This document shows, piece after piece, positions 11,192 through 22,530 of a stretch of DNA of 64,000 bases. Source of the DNA: Plantago major (lineage: Eukaryota; Streptophyta; Magnoliopsida; Lamiales; Plantaginaceae); NCBI GenBank assembly GCA_026545765.1, contig CM048844.1, positions 70,851,035 through 70,915,034 on the forward strand, read 5' to 3'. Within the stretch, counting starts at the first letter, position 1, and each line of letters opens with the position of its first letter. Position numbers and translations under genes: made by a program. A model generated the notes under the pieces. It was not told where the DNA came from. It was given only the letters and a program-made list of their open reading frames with translations, and ran no database searches.

Positions 11192-12565
11192 TGATGAGAC
11201 GATAATTTAGAGTCTCATTGGGTCCTTTTTAGCGGTCTTTGTTTTTGGTTTTATAGGGTCTTTGTGCATTTTTATGCTTTGGTGCTTTGTTTGTGTTTTG
11301 AAGGATTTTTGGGTCCCGAAGGTGAAAATCGGAGTGAAAACTTTGGTTCTAGATCTTTGAATGTAGAGTAACTGGGCAAAAACGGAAGTGATTCGGAGTT
11401 CGGACGAAGAATTGAAAGCCGTTTTAGCGAAGCTTGCAAAAGTGAAGTTTTACGGAGCAGTCTAGCCATTTTGGCCATAACTCTCTCATATGATGTCCAA
11501 TTGACCTGAGCTCGGTGGCCACGAAAATATAAGTCAAAGGGCTACAATTTTCATTTTGGAAGTATCAGAAAATTCTGTTTGTGGAAAACGTTACAGAGGT
11601 TTTAAGCTCGACGCGGCGAATGACATTCTCGCCGCGGCGAGATTTTGCGAGAGCAATTTGGGAGCCTAAACAGTGTCTCACCGCGGCGAGGAAAATAGCT
11701 CGCCGCTGCTAGATTTGCGATAACTTCACAGATTCAGCAGAAAAACTCCTTTTTAGGTTAGAATTAGGTCTTCCTTTGCCATAACTTCTTATACTCGATT
11801 TTTACATAGAAAAAGCTCCTAGAACTAGGTTTTGACATTGATTGATTGATCTTTGGAGCTTGGTTTACCTGTTGTAAGAACCATCGGGATCGAATTCTTG
11901 GTAATTATTGATAACTCTCTATTGTTTATTTTCAATTAGTGTTTTCTTCTGTTTATCGAATTGTATGATCTTGCATGCGATTATCACCATGTTTATTCTT
12001 TGTGTGACCTATACCATGCATTCTTTCATCTTTGGTTCCCTCATGAGTAGTTAAATCACTCCGAACACGGTAGTTATGTGATAGTCTTGCATAATCGTTT
12101 CTTGGGTTAGGATTCGTTCATATAGGTTCGTCTAGTTCAAAATCTTCGTAAAAACCTTCAATCCAATAAGCTAGTTCTAGATTCTCAAAATCATTTTCGG
12201 TTAAGGATCGTGGATTGACGACCCACAATTTCTCTAGTTCAAAACTCTCAAACAACGATTGGTTGAATTTGATTGATTGATTTTTGTACGCCAACCGTGT
12301 GACAAGTATGAATGATTGACCTAGAACGAATTAGCATTACTTGATCATTACTACTGTGTTCACCTTCTCTCTTTGATCAAACCAGTTTATATGTTTCCTA
12401 TTTTAATCTGTGTTTTAGAAGTAAAAACATCCAAAACTTATCTGTTACTCTCATTCGTTGTGGTAGCTTAATTAATTCCTTAGTGAACGACTCTGTAGTT
12501 TAGCTTTGTATGTCTATAACAACTGCTTACTACTTGGTTTTCCATGTAATAATTTGAGCACATCA
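11192..12565 (+). repeat. 3' LTR of Athila-like element 1
   Basis: Second copy of the LTR at 3626-4987, 1374 bp against 1362 bp, with scattered substitutions and indels. It retains the CTCGCCGCGGCGAG palindrome near 11629. Confidence 0.9.
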
Positions 12566-12569
12566 AAGG

Positions 12570-12983
12570 GCCAGAAACTCCATTTGCCAACAACCTTATA
12601 TCATTCCAAAGCTGCTTTCTCTCATTCAAATGGTTATGAGCATAGACAACAGTAAGATTACAATTCAGACCATCATCCCCACTCTTCACCAAATAGTGGA
12701 TAAACTGATCAGATGAATTAACCAACTGGACATCAACCTTGCAACTCTCCCAAAGCAACCAAATCCTACCATTCCCATGATGCATATAATTATCCATGAA
12801 GGACCATTTCCTTCCAAATCTACTCCGAATTTGACTCGCATTAATCTGTTTTATTCTTGTTTCAAAAAGGGCAGTAATCCACACCTTAAGTTTATTAAGG
12901 TAGGAGCCAACCTTAAGGTGTTTTGCCGCATTATTCATGCCCTTACATTCCAAGCAACAATCATGGGACTTTTTCCACATCAC
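12570..12983 (-). pseudogene. LINE endonuclease, N-terminal half
   Basis: The minus-strand frame reads CKGMNNAAKHLKV, then LNKLKVWITALFETRIKQ, which contains the catalytic glutamate (ETR) of the exonuclease-endonuclease-phosphatase fold. It then reads NGRIWLLWE and CNLTVVYAHN. It runs into the LTR at 12565 after GVSGP, and the missing half starts on the other side at 3625. Upstream, the usual W-N-x-R-G opening block is degraded. Confidence 0.85.
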
Positions 12984-13289
12984 CTACTAAGCAATTACCA
13001 ACTTGTAGGGACTGAAAACCATTACCCAAATTCACATCCACACCACCAAATTTAATAGCAGAAACCATACCATGAGGCATCAAATTTTTTGCCTCACTTC
13101 CTTGCTCCTTCTGCTTTCGATTTTTTACCTCCGTCCAATCAGCATTTTCAACAACCTTCTATTTACCAACCTTAATTTGATCCAACTTACTACTCCAGGA
13201 TCCACCTGCTTCCCCAAACTACTTTGATTGATCTGCCCAATTTTCTGAGTAACTATCTGGCCTTTATCAGTAGTCCTTGGCCTCCAGAA

Positions 13290-13526
13290 CTATTGTCGCT
13301 TCTGTCTTTCTACCCTCTGAGACAAATGCTCATTAGCTTGCTTCTTAGGAGGTTCCCATTCAAACTCCACTTCCTGCATATATGATCCCCCTTTCATATT
13401 GGTTATCTTCACCTCCTTCACCAATGGTTGAGTAATATCAACTTCAACAAGAATACGGGCATATGAAACACGCAATTTCTTAGCTGTAAACTCATCTATA
13501 AACAAAGGCCGGCCCACCATACTAGC
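13290..13526 (-). pseudogene. LINE ORF1, end of DUF4283-type domain
   Basis: MVGRPLFIDEFTAKKLR and SYARILVEVDITQPL form the last part of the DUF4283 domain found in plant LINE and copia-related nucleic-acid-binding proteins. The first part is at 27845-28635, beyond the Tat element. After a basic tail the frame ends near 13290, and 13290-12990 carries no clear domain. Confidence 0.8.
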
Positions 13527-14488
13527 TGTTGAGGGTGTAACTCCCCAACTACTTAGATTTTATTTCAACTCCACTAATGGGCACCGAGGTAAGAAGCTCC
13601 TTGCTAGGTAAGGACCGAGGCGTAAGAACCGGCGACCAACTACTTCGGTAAGGACCTGCACACTTGAGTGGGGGGGGGGTTAGTGCCCGGTTTGCTAAGT
13701 GTCAAACCGGGATGAGACTTTACTCGAGAGTGACTGAAGATCAACTCTGTATAATACTCGGGATTGGGATCGTGAAGTGACTTGTAAGAAGACTTGTTCA
13801 AAGTCCTTACCTACTTGTTGGGATGTGTGCCTTATTTATAGGCTATCATCAAAATGGAAGGCCTTGCTAGGATTGCGCCATGTGTACGGCCAGGATTGAG
13901 CCACCAATGCTAATATGAGGCCCATAGCCCAATAATGAAGTTTTAGCCCATGCCATCTTGGGCTTTAGGGGTAGTTTGGTCATTATTGGGAGAGTTCTTG
14001 AGGATGTGACTAGTTCTGCCGAGTTCCCAGGTTCGGAGAGGTGGGTCCGGACGATTGGTCCGGACCATATTTGGTTGTCAGCTGAGGAAGTTCTCCTGCC
14101 TGTCCAATTCTTCCGATTCGGAGCTCCTGGGTTCGGACATCTCACTCTTTGGTGCCCATTTGCTTGGTTGCTTTATGAGATGGTCATGCTGGATCCGAGT
14201 TGACATCCGTATCGGAATCCTTGGGTCGGAGAGGGTACTGACTTAGCACTATGCTCCTTTCCTAGAGAGGCTCGGGCCAAGGTGGGTCGGACCTACGGTT
14301 CCGGGTCGGGCCTTGTAGGTCCAAATCCTTTGTTCCTTTCTTTTAGGGTGGGTCGGACCATGGATGGTCTGCCCGGATCGGACCATTGGCTCGGACTAAA
14401 GTGTCTCGGATCCATTGGATGACTTAGGGCGCCTTAGGATTTGTTCCTAGGTCCTTTATGACGGATTGGACATATTTTCGTATCAACA
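13527..14488 (-). repeat. 3' LTR of the Tat element (left copy)
   Basis: Begins TGTTGAGGGTGTAACTCC and ends TATCAACA. Has a run of nine G near 13671 where the other copy has a slightly longer run. Preceded by CTAGC. Confidence 0.92.
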
Positions 14489-14510
14489 TATGTCCCCCTA
14501 GTTTCCAAGT
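14489..14510 (-). other. Polypurine tract of the Tat element
   Basis: On the minus strand the bases just before the LTR read AAACTAGGGGGACATA, a purine-rich tract in the position of the plus-strand primer. Confidence 0.65.
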
Positions 14511-15147
14511 ATCTTAGTAGAAGATAGTTGTGGAACTACTGGTTTGGGAAGCTGTTTTGAGGAAAAAATCCGTTCTTCAGTCCAATCCGTTTCGATCTTG
14601 TTGAAAAAAGGTGTACTCCGTACTTCGTGTGGTCATTGACTCAGTCTCTCTCCCCCCCCCCCCTCCCGTTTTTCTTTTTCTAAAACATCGTTGCCATCCG
14701 AGAAATTTGGGTCCGAAGAACGCGAAGTGAAGAAAAAAGAAAAAAGGGTATTTGTAATGGAGACTAAGTTTAGGCTCCGAACATCGGTAGTGTACCTTTG
14801 ATGAGCTACGGTGGCGGACCGTAGGTGCGTGTCCCGTCCGAACCAACCTCTATGGTCAAGTGGAGGTCCGAAGGGTAATCGCTCGAGTATACGAGGTTCC
14901 CTATGGGCAAATTATGTTGGACTGATAAGCCGCTAGGCGTCCGAGAAGATGATAATCCGGAGCTCTCGTGCTGTCTGTTGCCCGAGAGTGGGATAGTTGT
15001 TGTATTCGTCTATCCGTGAGATAAATTTGTTGTACCAATTCGTCATTTCACTTGGTATAATTGTACTATACCGTTGGATGGTTTTTGATCTACGGTGGAG
15101 ATTAAATCCGAAAAATTGCGACGGTTGGAGTTCCCAATATGGTCCTC
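14511..15147 (+). other. Untranslated region upstream of the antisense gene
   Basis: No supported frame; it lies between the polypurine tract and the TATA box and probably includes promoter sequence of the antisense gene. Contains a run of C near 14652. Confidence 0.45.
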
Positions 15148-15155
15148 TATAAATA
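15148..15155 (+). promoter_or_regulatory. TATA box of the antisense gene in the Tat element
   Basis: TATAAATA in the context CCTCTATAAATAGAGGGG, about 430 bp before the first coding ATG. A CAA|GTAAGT donor (about 15312) and TTTCCCTAG acceptor (15582) lie between, so a 5' UTR intron is likely. The same box in the same arrangement occurs in the second Tat-type element at 54605. Confidence 0.7.
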
Positions 15156-15583
15156 GAGGGGTTGGCCGGTTCATTTCTCACCGTTTGGATGGTTTTTGCA
15201 TTCTAAGTATATCCGAAGCAACTACCAGCAATCCGAAGCGAGCAACGAGCGGTTCGAAGCGCGTGATCCTGTGCAAAGTCAAGTCACTTCTATCTAATCA
15301 TCCGAGTCCAAGTAAGTTTACTTGTCTCGTCTTATGATTAAATTATCTCTGTTGTCTTTCATCTTCAAGTTACTCGGATGCATGCTTATGATGTGTAGTA
15401 TAGTTGACAATCAATACGTACTTGATGTTGACTAACCCCGAATAAGCGTAGTACTGACTCCGAACTAACTTCGTCGAGTAAAGCCGCTAGTTTTGGCCTT
15501 GAACTGACCACTTTTAATATACATAAACGACCTCTCGGACTGCCATCTTAAAGCTTACAAAATTGCTTTCTCCTTTCCCTAGG

Positions 15584-18555
15584 ATGTCCGAGAGTATAGC
15601 CAAAACCGATCCGAGGCTGAGGGATATGACTCCGAGGCGATATCTTTAACCGATAGCTCCGAGGAGATTGAGATCGTAGATGGCGACGAAGTACTGGAGG
15701 TGGAACAAGCGCCCCATCCGAGCCGGGAAGAGCCCGAGGTAAGTTCCTTACTTCGGTTAGTTGTTCCAGATCCAGGTCCTCCGAGGCGTCAGGATTACCT
15801 GCGAGTGTCCCATGTGCAGGTTATTATAGCGGCTCAAGAAACAAGTTCGCGAGTTGTAGGAACTCGTCGCCCGGGTAGGGCTGGCCAAGAATCCGAACTT
15901 CCGGTAGAGATCCGATCTTTAATTCGCAACCTTGGTTATAATTTTAGGAGTAATCCTAATCGAGTCCCGTTCGTTCCGGATCCGCAGGCGCCGATCATCG
16001 AGGAAGTTCATGATACCTCGGAAGCACCTCCCAATTTGAGCATCTTCGAAGAGGGTGAGGAGGATCGTGTGCAAGTCGCTGCGCCTCTTCAGACTGTCGT
16101 AGAGTTAGCGTCCTCATCCGAGAAGGCGAGGCAGAGGAAGGTGTGCGGGGCTAAGATTCTAGTTCCGAAGAGGAAGAAAGTGTAGAGCCATCCGCTCGTG
16201 TGCTCCGTGTGGAATCTGCTGGGCAAGCAAGACCGAGTCGGCAGGTGGCTGAGGAAGAGCGTCCGGAGAGGCTGAGGAAGGGTGAGGACGTATTCCAAGT
16301 AAAGTTCTCTCGGTCTAAAGACGAGGTCACTCACCCCGATCCGGAGGGCGAGTTGAATGAAGACGGTACTTTGCCTACCTGTGCCTCAACCATCCGAGCC
16401 GATGAAGTGGATGAGCTCCGGAGGAGATATGAGATCCCGGAATGTGTGGAGATTCTCATCCCAGACGAATCTCATGCGTTCTACAATCCGCCTCCGGGAT
16501 ACATGTCTGTCTATGAGATAAGTCTCCATTGCGGGTGGCGCCTGCCCGTATCGTCCGAGTTTTTGGAGATTTTGAACAGCATGGGTTTGAGTCCGCACCA
16601 GATCATTCCCAACTCCCTCGGAAATCTGATGTGCTTCGGGGTCTTATGTAAATATAAAGGCATCCCGGTCACATTCGATAATTTTCGCAAGTTATTCAAT
16701 ATAAGTGTAAGTAATAGGAACACATGGTTCTACACGTTCGTATGTCGCCAGGCGTACACGTTTTTTGTTGATCCCCTGTCCTCGTTGGGAATCCAATGGT
16801 TCAAGAGGTACATTTTTGTCCGTCCGGCTCTGAAGCCCGGGCAATCCGAAGCGGAGAGGCCCAAGTGGCATTTTGAGAAAAAGTTCTTCCGAGGCAAGCT
16901 GCCAGATTGGAAGCCACCGGCACGGAACATCCCCTTGTGGATGCAAGCACTCCATCGGAGTCAAGAGCCGGAAAAGTACTTCTTCCGAGGGCTGATATGT
17001 CAGCCTCTGCCTTACTTGGCCGGCTTGTCCGAGCCAAGTTTTTGTGACAACATGGAGGATTTGAGTAAGTGGTTTCCCTCTACCCCTGGTTGGTTGTCCG
17101 ATTCGGTTGTCTGTTCGTCGACTATATGATTACCTTTTGTAGATTCTTTTGTATTTTGCAACTCATTGTGATTCAGATGTGCAGCTTTTTGGTTCGAGTA
17201 TACGATGTTGACCATGCGGGAGTTGAAGCATCAGCAAAATGCTGCACAGCGGAAGGAGTTGGCAGAGGGTTCCCGGACCCAGATTATCAAGACTTCCATC
17301 GTACTCCCGATGGGCGAGCCAAGAAATGCTTCCGTGTTCCGAGTGGAGGAATCTCGGAGAGCTGCTGCGGGCGAAGAGGCCCAAACTATCCCTACTCCAG
17401 ACAAGGGTAAGGTGGTCGGATCTAAGGGCTCGAAGAAGCCTCCAAGATCCGTGTCCCGAGATCCTCCATAAGCGGATCGAGCAAGGCTGCAAAAGCGCCC
17501 TCGAAGGTCGAATCCTCCGCTAAAAAGGCAGGGAAGATGAGCGAGCCGGATTCGGATCTTTGAAGTTGCTCGGTATTCTTTGCCCGGAGGTGGCCGGCCA
17601 TTTCGAGTTAGTTGCCGCTCAACGCAAGGTTAGTAAGTGTTTTGGTTATTTTGTCATCTTCCTGTGATTCGGAGATATCTAAACGTTTGTGATATCTGTC
17701 ATTTTTAGCTTGCTGCTGCCATGGAGGCATGCTCCTTGGTAGCTGCTCAGAGGGCTACCCTAGAGGAGGATTTGGCCAAGGCTGAGGCTGCCCGGGCGAT
17801 TGAAGCGTCTCGGTTGAACAAAGACCGGGCGCCTAAAGAAGGCCATAGCTGCTAAACAGGAGGCCGAGTCGGAGACGGCCAAGATGAAAAGTGCCATTCG
17901 ATCTTTGGAGACCGACTTGAAGGAGCACCAAGATAGTTTGGACGAGTTCATGGGTGTCTCTCGGACTTTCAAAGATAAAATGCTGAAGGAGCTTAAGGGG
18001 GTCCGGACAAGGGCTACCCAAGATTTCCTTGATTCGGACTCCTGCAAGTTTTTGTTCGAGTCGAAGTATGACGAGGCCCGTCAAGATGGGTTTGATGCAG
18101 CTGTGGACCAGTGCCGGAGGAAGGGTTGGATACCGGCTGACTGCGACTTGGAGGCTGAGGGAGTGTCCGCCTTTAAGAGTGGAGATGGCTCGGACTTTGC
18201 TCCGGAGGGTGTCTTGGACGAAGACCTGCTTAAGTGTGAATTTGTGGAGTTGGTCTGCGACGAGTCGGAGGGCAAGAAGTACAACCATGGCGGTCCGTAT
18301 CTCCCATCCTTCGTCCCTCGGGTGCTTATGTCCAGTGTTTTCGTTCCTTTGGAGGATCACTTGGAACACAACCGAGACTGGCTGACTCTGCCTGGGCCTG
18401 TCCATGGTTTTGCTCGCGACCTAGACTTGATGGAGGAGTGTCCGGCCTTCCTGAAAGAGGTTGAGGCTCGGAGAGAATGGAGGTTAGCCCAAGCAGCCCA
18501 ACAGCAAGGTCAAGCGCCTCCGGAGAAGGATACGGGGGGTCCCTCTCGGTCTTAA
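15584..18555 (+). pseudogene. Antisense gene of the Tat element (Transposase_28-like protein), frame-damaged
   Basis: ATG at 15584 directly after a splice acceptor. An acidic N-terminus (IEIVDGDEVLEVE) follows after a one-base loss. A second indel near 16150 moves the chain to the frame of 16200-17129, which holds IPECVEILIPDESHAFYNPP, YMSVYEISLHCGWRLPVS, LMCFGVLCKYKGIPVTF and NTWFYTFVCRQAYTFF. This is the conserved block of plant proteins annotated as putative gypsy-type transposon (Transposase_28). Introns probably follow TTGA|GTAAGT (17074) and end near 17176, and run from about 17628 to 17709 before CTTGCTGCTGCC. The last exon (to 18555) is a charged, probably coiled-coil region ending in a conserved C-terminal part. 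Function in the element is unknown. Confidence 0.65.
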
Positions 18556-20779
18556 CCTAGTTCGTCCGAGCGGCGAAGGTAGTGAAGACGGGGTATGCCC
18601 CGGGTTTTTTGTAGTAGGGTGCCTCCGGGCCTGAAAACAATGTTGTCTTTTTTGCTCGTTTTTTGTTGGCTAAACATATATTTGTCTTGATGAATGTTGT
18701 TGGTTCGGGTCCCTTGGTGGCTCGGAACTATTTTTGCCATTGAAACACTAATGTTGCTGTTTACATTCTTGCGCGTTTTAATTTCGTATTTGCGTAGCAA
18801 CTCATCAACTTTCGTAAACTCGGATAGTGGGTCCGGACCCTTTAGTAGAACAATCAACCATTGTACCCATCCGAATCGGACTCTTTGATAGAAATAAGCC
18901 GTATCACGAACGGTTCGGAGCCACATTTTAGAGTGGCACGGCTTGCGACAAAGAGAATTTCCTTGTATCGTGATAAGTTGTGGCGATTCGGATGTTGACT
19001 TGGTGTGTCTTCCCGAGTCATGCAGACTTGTGAAAGAGTGAGAAGATGATCAGCATTAAGTATAGGGTGACTCTATACGAATCACAGTTGCTTCGGGTGT
19101 TGTCATGTCAGCCCCGAGCTTGATACATCCGAGTGAGTAACTTAGTCGATTTGCCCGACCTTATGGATGGATTATTGGGTTGGGCTAATAGAAGTTGAAG
19201 AGGCAGGCCCATGTTCGGCCCAAGCCCATTTCCGGCGAATATGGGACACGTGTCCGCTTCTGATTGGTCCTCTCTTTCTATATATACCCCTGCTTTGTAC
19301 GGCTTTTCATTAGGACATTTCTCCCTTTTATAGTAACCAAAGGTCCGGAGCTCGAGTCCGAGCGGCTGGTGAGCATGTTTATACCTTCACTCTTGCGCGT
19401 GATCTTGTCCCAAGGGTTTCTCCGATGCTTCGGATGTCTACCCGGGCTGGTTCACGGTGAGAGTTTTGGAAATTAAATTGCTCGGAAAGCCAGCCTCGGA
19501 TCTTCGAGGATACGGTCCGTGCCGAGTGAGACTTGAAATCTTTGCCAGTCAATTCCTCTGATCGTCAGGCTAATCTTCTTTCTCCGGGGCTGTGGTCTAT
19601 ATCCACGACTTTTAGCCCCGGAGAGGTAGATTAGCTGGATGGTTCGGGGATCTTCAAATAGTTGTTTTTGAACCTCAATGTATCCGAGGCATGCTGCTCT
19701 GGGTATGTGCCCGGGAGGCGACAAGTTGGCAGAATTGGTTTGGTAGAATCCCTTCCAGTATTTCGTGGTTCGGTCGTAAAAAACCGCCCGAGAGGTTGGA
19801 AGGCTTTCTACCAATCCTGTTGTGTCTAGTTGTCCGTTTCTCGGATCGAGGGAGCTCCGGATGTATCCTTTTTGGTAACTCGTTTGTCTTACACCTATGG
19901 TCTTTCGTCCGAGCAGCTCGGTTTTGTTGGTGGCTGCGTTCCAGAATTGAAGGCTCGAGGGAGCGACTTACAATTCTGGGACGGAGTTCCTGACAATGCC
20001 GGTCTTGTTGGGACTCGGATCAACGGGAGCCTCCGGAGTGACTTGGGTTAATCCGACTATCCGGGTTGGCCGCCTTCCAAATACTCTGAATCTGGGATGT
20101 ATTTATAGTATTTGGTAAGAGGCGATCCGGATTGTTATAGTGCTTCTTGCTTGCTTCGGAGCTCTCTGTCGTTCAGAAGTGATGAAGTATCCTTTCTGGA
20201 AGCATCGAATGGCCTCAGTTATCTCGTCCGACTGCTGTTAGTTTTTAGATCGTCCGAAGGGGGCTTCGAGATCTGTCAGTAAGCAATCAAAGTTGGGATG
20301 GTGGAATTCCCTCTTCCTTCGGAGCGCCCACAGATACAGTGAATAGTGCTCGGACGGGGTTTGGTTCGGTAGACCAGGGTTAATTAAGAAGCTTCGCTGT
20401 AGAGTAGAAAAGAGATAGAATAGGAACTTGTTTTTGTAAGCTCGATTAGGGCTCTTCGGACTCTGTCTTTGTAAATCTGTACTCCTATTTTAATAAAAGC
20501 GTATTTGCCTTTGTGAAGGTCGGACACTGTCTGATTGTGTTAATCCGCTCCGGATGAGTGTATGATCTAGGTTTGGATCGAGTAGTTAAATATCTTCATG
20601 GCCCGTTCGAATCATGAAATTCGGAGGACATGATTATCAACAATGTTTATGAAATCACAGTTGTATTGATTTGACGGAAATCGGATTACAACTTGCGGGC
20701 TTCGAGGCCTTTTTCAAAAAACAAACACGAAAAACAGTTCGACAAGATAGAGGAAGGTGACAGTCGTTGCCATGCTTCT
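18556..20779. other. Non-coding interior of the Tat element with a second TATA-like box
   Basis: Short frames only. At 19240-19290 CACGTGTCCGC is followed by GATTGGTCC and TATATATA (19279-19286), a promoter-like G-box, CAAT and TATA series on the plus strand. A similar series is found in the second Tat-type element at 53830-53872, but right behind its LTR. What it would transcribe is not visible. Confidence 0.45.
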
Positions 20780-22030
20780 CTAAGTGTAAAACTTTTGGAG
20801 ATTCTTGGCATTCCAAGTTCTCTTCAAGGCCCGCCCTTGTTCATCTTCTAGTTCAAAGCTTCCATTAACTCTTGCCCCAGTAACTTTGGATGGTCCTTCC
20901 CACTCGGGCTTAAGTTTTCCCACATGACTTAGTATATCGGCTCTTCTGAGGACTAAGTCTCCAACTTGTATGTCCTTGGGAAAGACACGTTTATTGTAGG
21001 CTCGAGTGGTCATGGCTTGGTACCGAAGGATGTTGGCCAATGCCTTATCGCGCTTGTCTTCAAGGAGCTCAAGGTCATAGATCCTTGCGAGCTCATTATC
21101 AACTGGGTTGTATTGCTGGATTCTCTGGGTTGCCACCACCGTCTCCGAAGGGATGACCGCCTCGGATCCATAGACCAAGGAGAAAGGTGTTTCTTGTGTG
21201 GCAGTCCGGGCTGTCGTTCGATGCGCCCAAAGGACCGCGTCGAGATCATCCGCCCAACTGTCTTGGGAGGTTCTCAACCTTTTCTCCAAAAATTTTACTA
21301 TGGTCTTGTTGGTGGCTTCCACCTGACCATTGGCTTGGGGGTGGCCAACGGAAGTAAAGCGTTGTTCTATTTTGAAGGACTGAAGCCACTCCTTCAGTCT
21401 TGACCCAGAAAATTGTGCTCCATTGTCCGAAACTAGCACTCGTGGGAGTCCAAACCTGCAGATGATGTTCTTCCAGATGAATGTCCGAACCCTGCTTTCT
21501 GTGATGGTTGACACTGCTTGACTTGACCACTTAGTGAAGTACTCCACTGCCACTATCAAGAACTTCTTTTGATGTGTTCCTCGTGGAAAGGGACCAACTA
21601 TGTCTATGCCCCATTGATCAAATGGGCATGCTATGATTGACGGAATCATAGGGTTGGTCGGGCGGTGTGGTATGTTGGCATAGTATTGGCAGTCTTCACA
21701 GGCGCGGGCGATGTTGGCAGCATCCATGTCAATAGTTGGCCAATAGTATCCTTGCCTTATGATCTTTTGCGCCAAAGTTCTTCCTCTAGAATGACTTCCA
21801 CAACTTCCGGCGTGGATTTCTTTCATCACAGTTTTCGCCTCCTGAGGATCTAGGCACCTCAGGTGAGTTCCGCTGTAGGATCTTTTGTAGAGATCTTCTT
21901 CCAGAATAAAGTATCTGTTAGCTCGACATTGAATCTTCCTGGCCTCTCTAGGATCCATAGGTAAAGTGCCATCCTTGAGGTAACGGAATATATCAGTCAT
22001 CCAGTTTCTTTCTGTGCTCAAAAGGAGCAC
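20780..22030 (-). CDS. Tat element integrase
   Basis: Open frame of 416 codons, the best preserved pol domain. The zinc-binding region has HAGSCGSHSRGRTLAQKII and CEDCQYYA (HHCC pattern). The core has QWGIDIVGPFPRG, VSDNGAQFSG and GQVEATNKTI, giving the three acidic catalytic residues D, D and E. The C-terminal part has GDLVLRRADI and LKPEWEGPSKV. In the element this enzyme would insert the cDNA into chromosomal DNA. It lies last on pol, after the second RNase H, and its stop is followed by 6 kb of non-pol sequence. It has no own start and would be made as part of a polyprotein. Confidence 0.9.
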   Translation of the reverse strand: MLLLSTERNWMTDIFRYLKDGTLPMDPREARKIQCRANRYFILEEDLYKRSYSGTHLRCLDPQEAKTVMKEIHAGSCGSHSRGRTLAQKIIRQGYYWPTIDMDAANIARACEDCQYYANIPHRPTNPMIPSIIACPFDQWGIDIVGPFPRGTHQKKFLIVAVEYFTKWSSQAVSTITESRVRTFIWKNIICRFGLPRVLVSDNGAQFSGSRLKEWLQSFKIEQRFTSVGHPQANGQVEATNKTIVKFLEKRLRTSQDSWADDLDAVLWAHRTTARTATQETPFSLVYGSEAVIPSETVVATQRIQQYNPVDNELARIYDLELLEDKRDKALANILRYQAMTTRAYNKRVFPKDIQVGDLVLRRADILSHVGKLKPEWEGPSKVTGARVNGSFELEDEQGRALKRTWNAKNLQKFYT

Positions 22031-22469
22031 CTATCCGTTGGGGTTTGCCAGGGAGGATTCCACGCGGGTCATTAGGATGACACTTCTTGTGTCCAAAGCT
22101 CCTAAGGCTGAGGCGTACTTGGAGAGGGCGTCGGCTTTTTCATTCCATTCTCTGTGAAATCGGTCAAGAGTAAATTCTTCAAAGTGCTCAACCTCTTTCT
22201 TGAGGAGCTCCAAGTATTTGATCATGTTAGGTCCTTTGGTGGTAAAGGACCCGGAAGCTGGATTATGCAGTTTGTGAGTCTGTGTAGGCTTTGATCCTGT
22301 TTACCTGAAGGGATTTCGCCATTCTTAGGCCGGTGATAAGTGCTTCATATTCGGCCTCGTTGTTTGTTACCTTAAAATTGAGGGTGATGGAGTACTCTAG
22401 CTTGGCTCCTTCAGGACTTTCAAGGAAAATTCCTATTCCTCCCAACCGTCCGGTTGATGATCCGTCCAC
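22031..22469 (-). pseudogene. Second (archaeal-type) RNase H of the Tat element
   Basis: The frame 22469-22263 reads MDGSSTGRLGGIGIFL, then NNEAEYEALITGLRMA and AYTDSQ, the D-E-D blocks of an RNase H that is separate from the one joined to the reverse transcriptase. A frame break leads to 22225-22031 with HREWNEKADALSKYAS, the last active-site block. An additional RNase H of this type is a known hallmark of Tat elements. The break between the two halves makes this copy defective. Confidence 0.82.
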
Positions 22470-22530
22470 TTGTAATGTCCAACATTCTGTGTTTCTTTCC
22501 TTACCTCCCGAAGTGGGAGTGAGTGCTTTC

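Larger units (their letters stand above)
3626..12565 (+). mobile_element. Athila-like LTR retrotransposon, gag remnant only, carrying a MULE
   Basis: Two direct LTRs (3626-4987 and 11192-12565) begin TGATG and end CATCA. A primer-binding-like site follows the first and a purine tract precedes the second. The 4-bp AAGG occurs just outside both ends (3622-3625 and 12566-12569); Ty3/gypsy elements usually give 5 bp, so one base may have changed. The interior is 1.9 kb plus 0.5 kb on either side of a MULE and holds only a gag-like remnant, no protease or polymerase. It is therefore a non-autonomous derivative. It lies inside the LINE endonuclease. LTR copies show many substitutions and small indels, so the insertion is not recent. 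Confidence 0.85.

Noticed and set aside
13660-13685. Run of G in the Tat LTRs
   Set aside because: Length differs between the copies and it is a simple homopolymer; no function supported.
19264-20051. Plus-strand frames between antisense gene and integrase in the Tat element
   Set aside because: Short, overlapping a minus frame, no recognisable block; left as non-coding.
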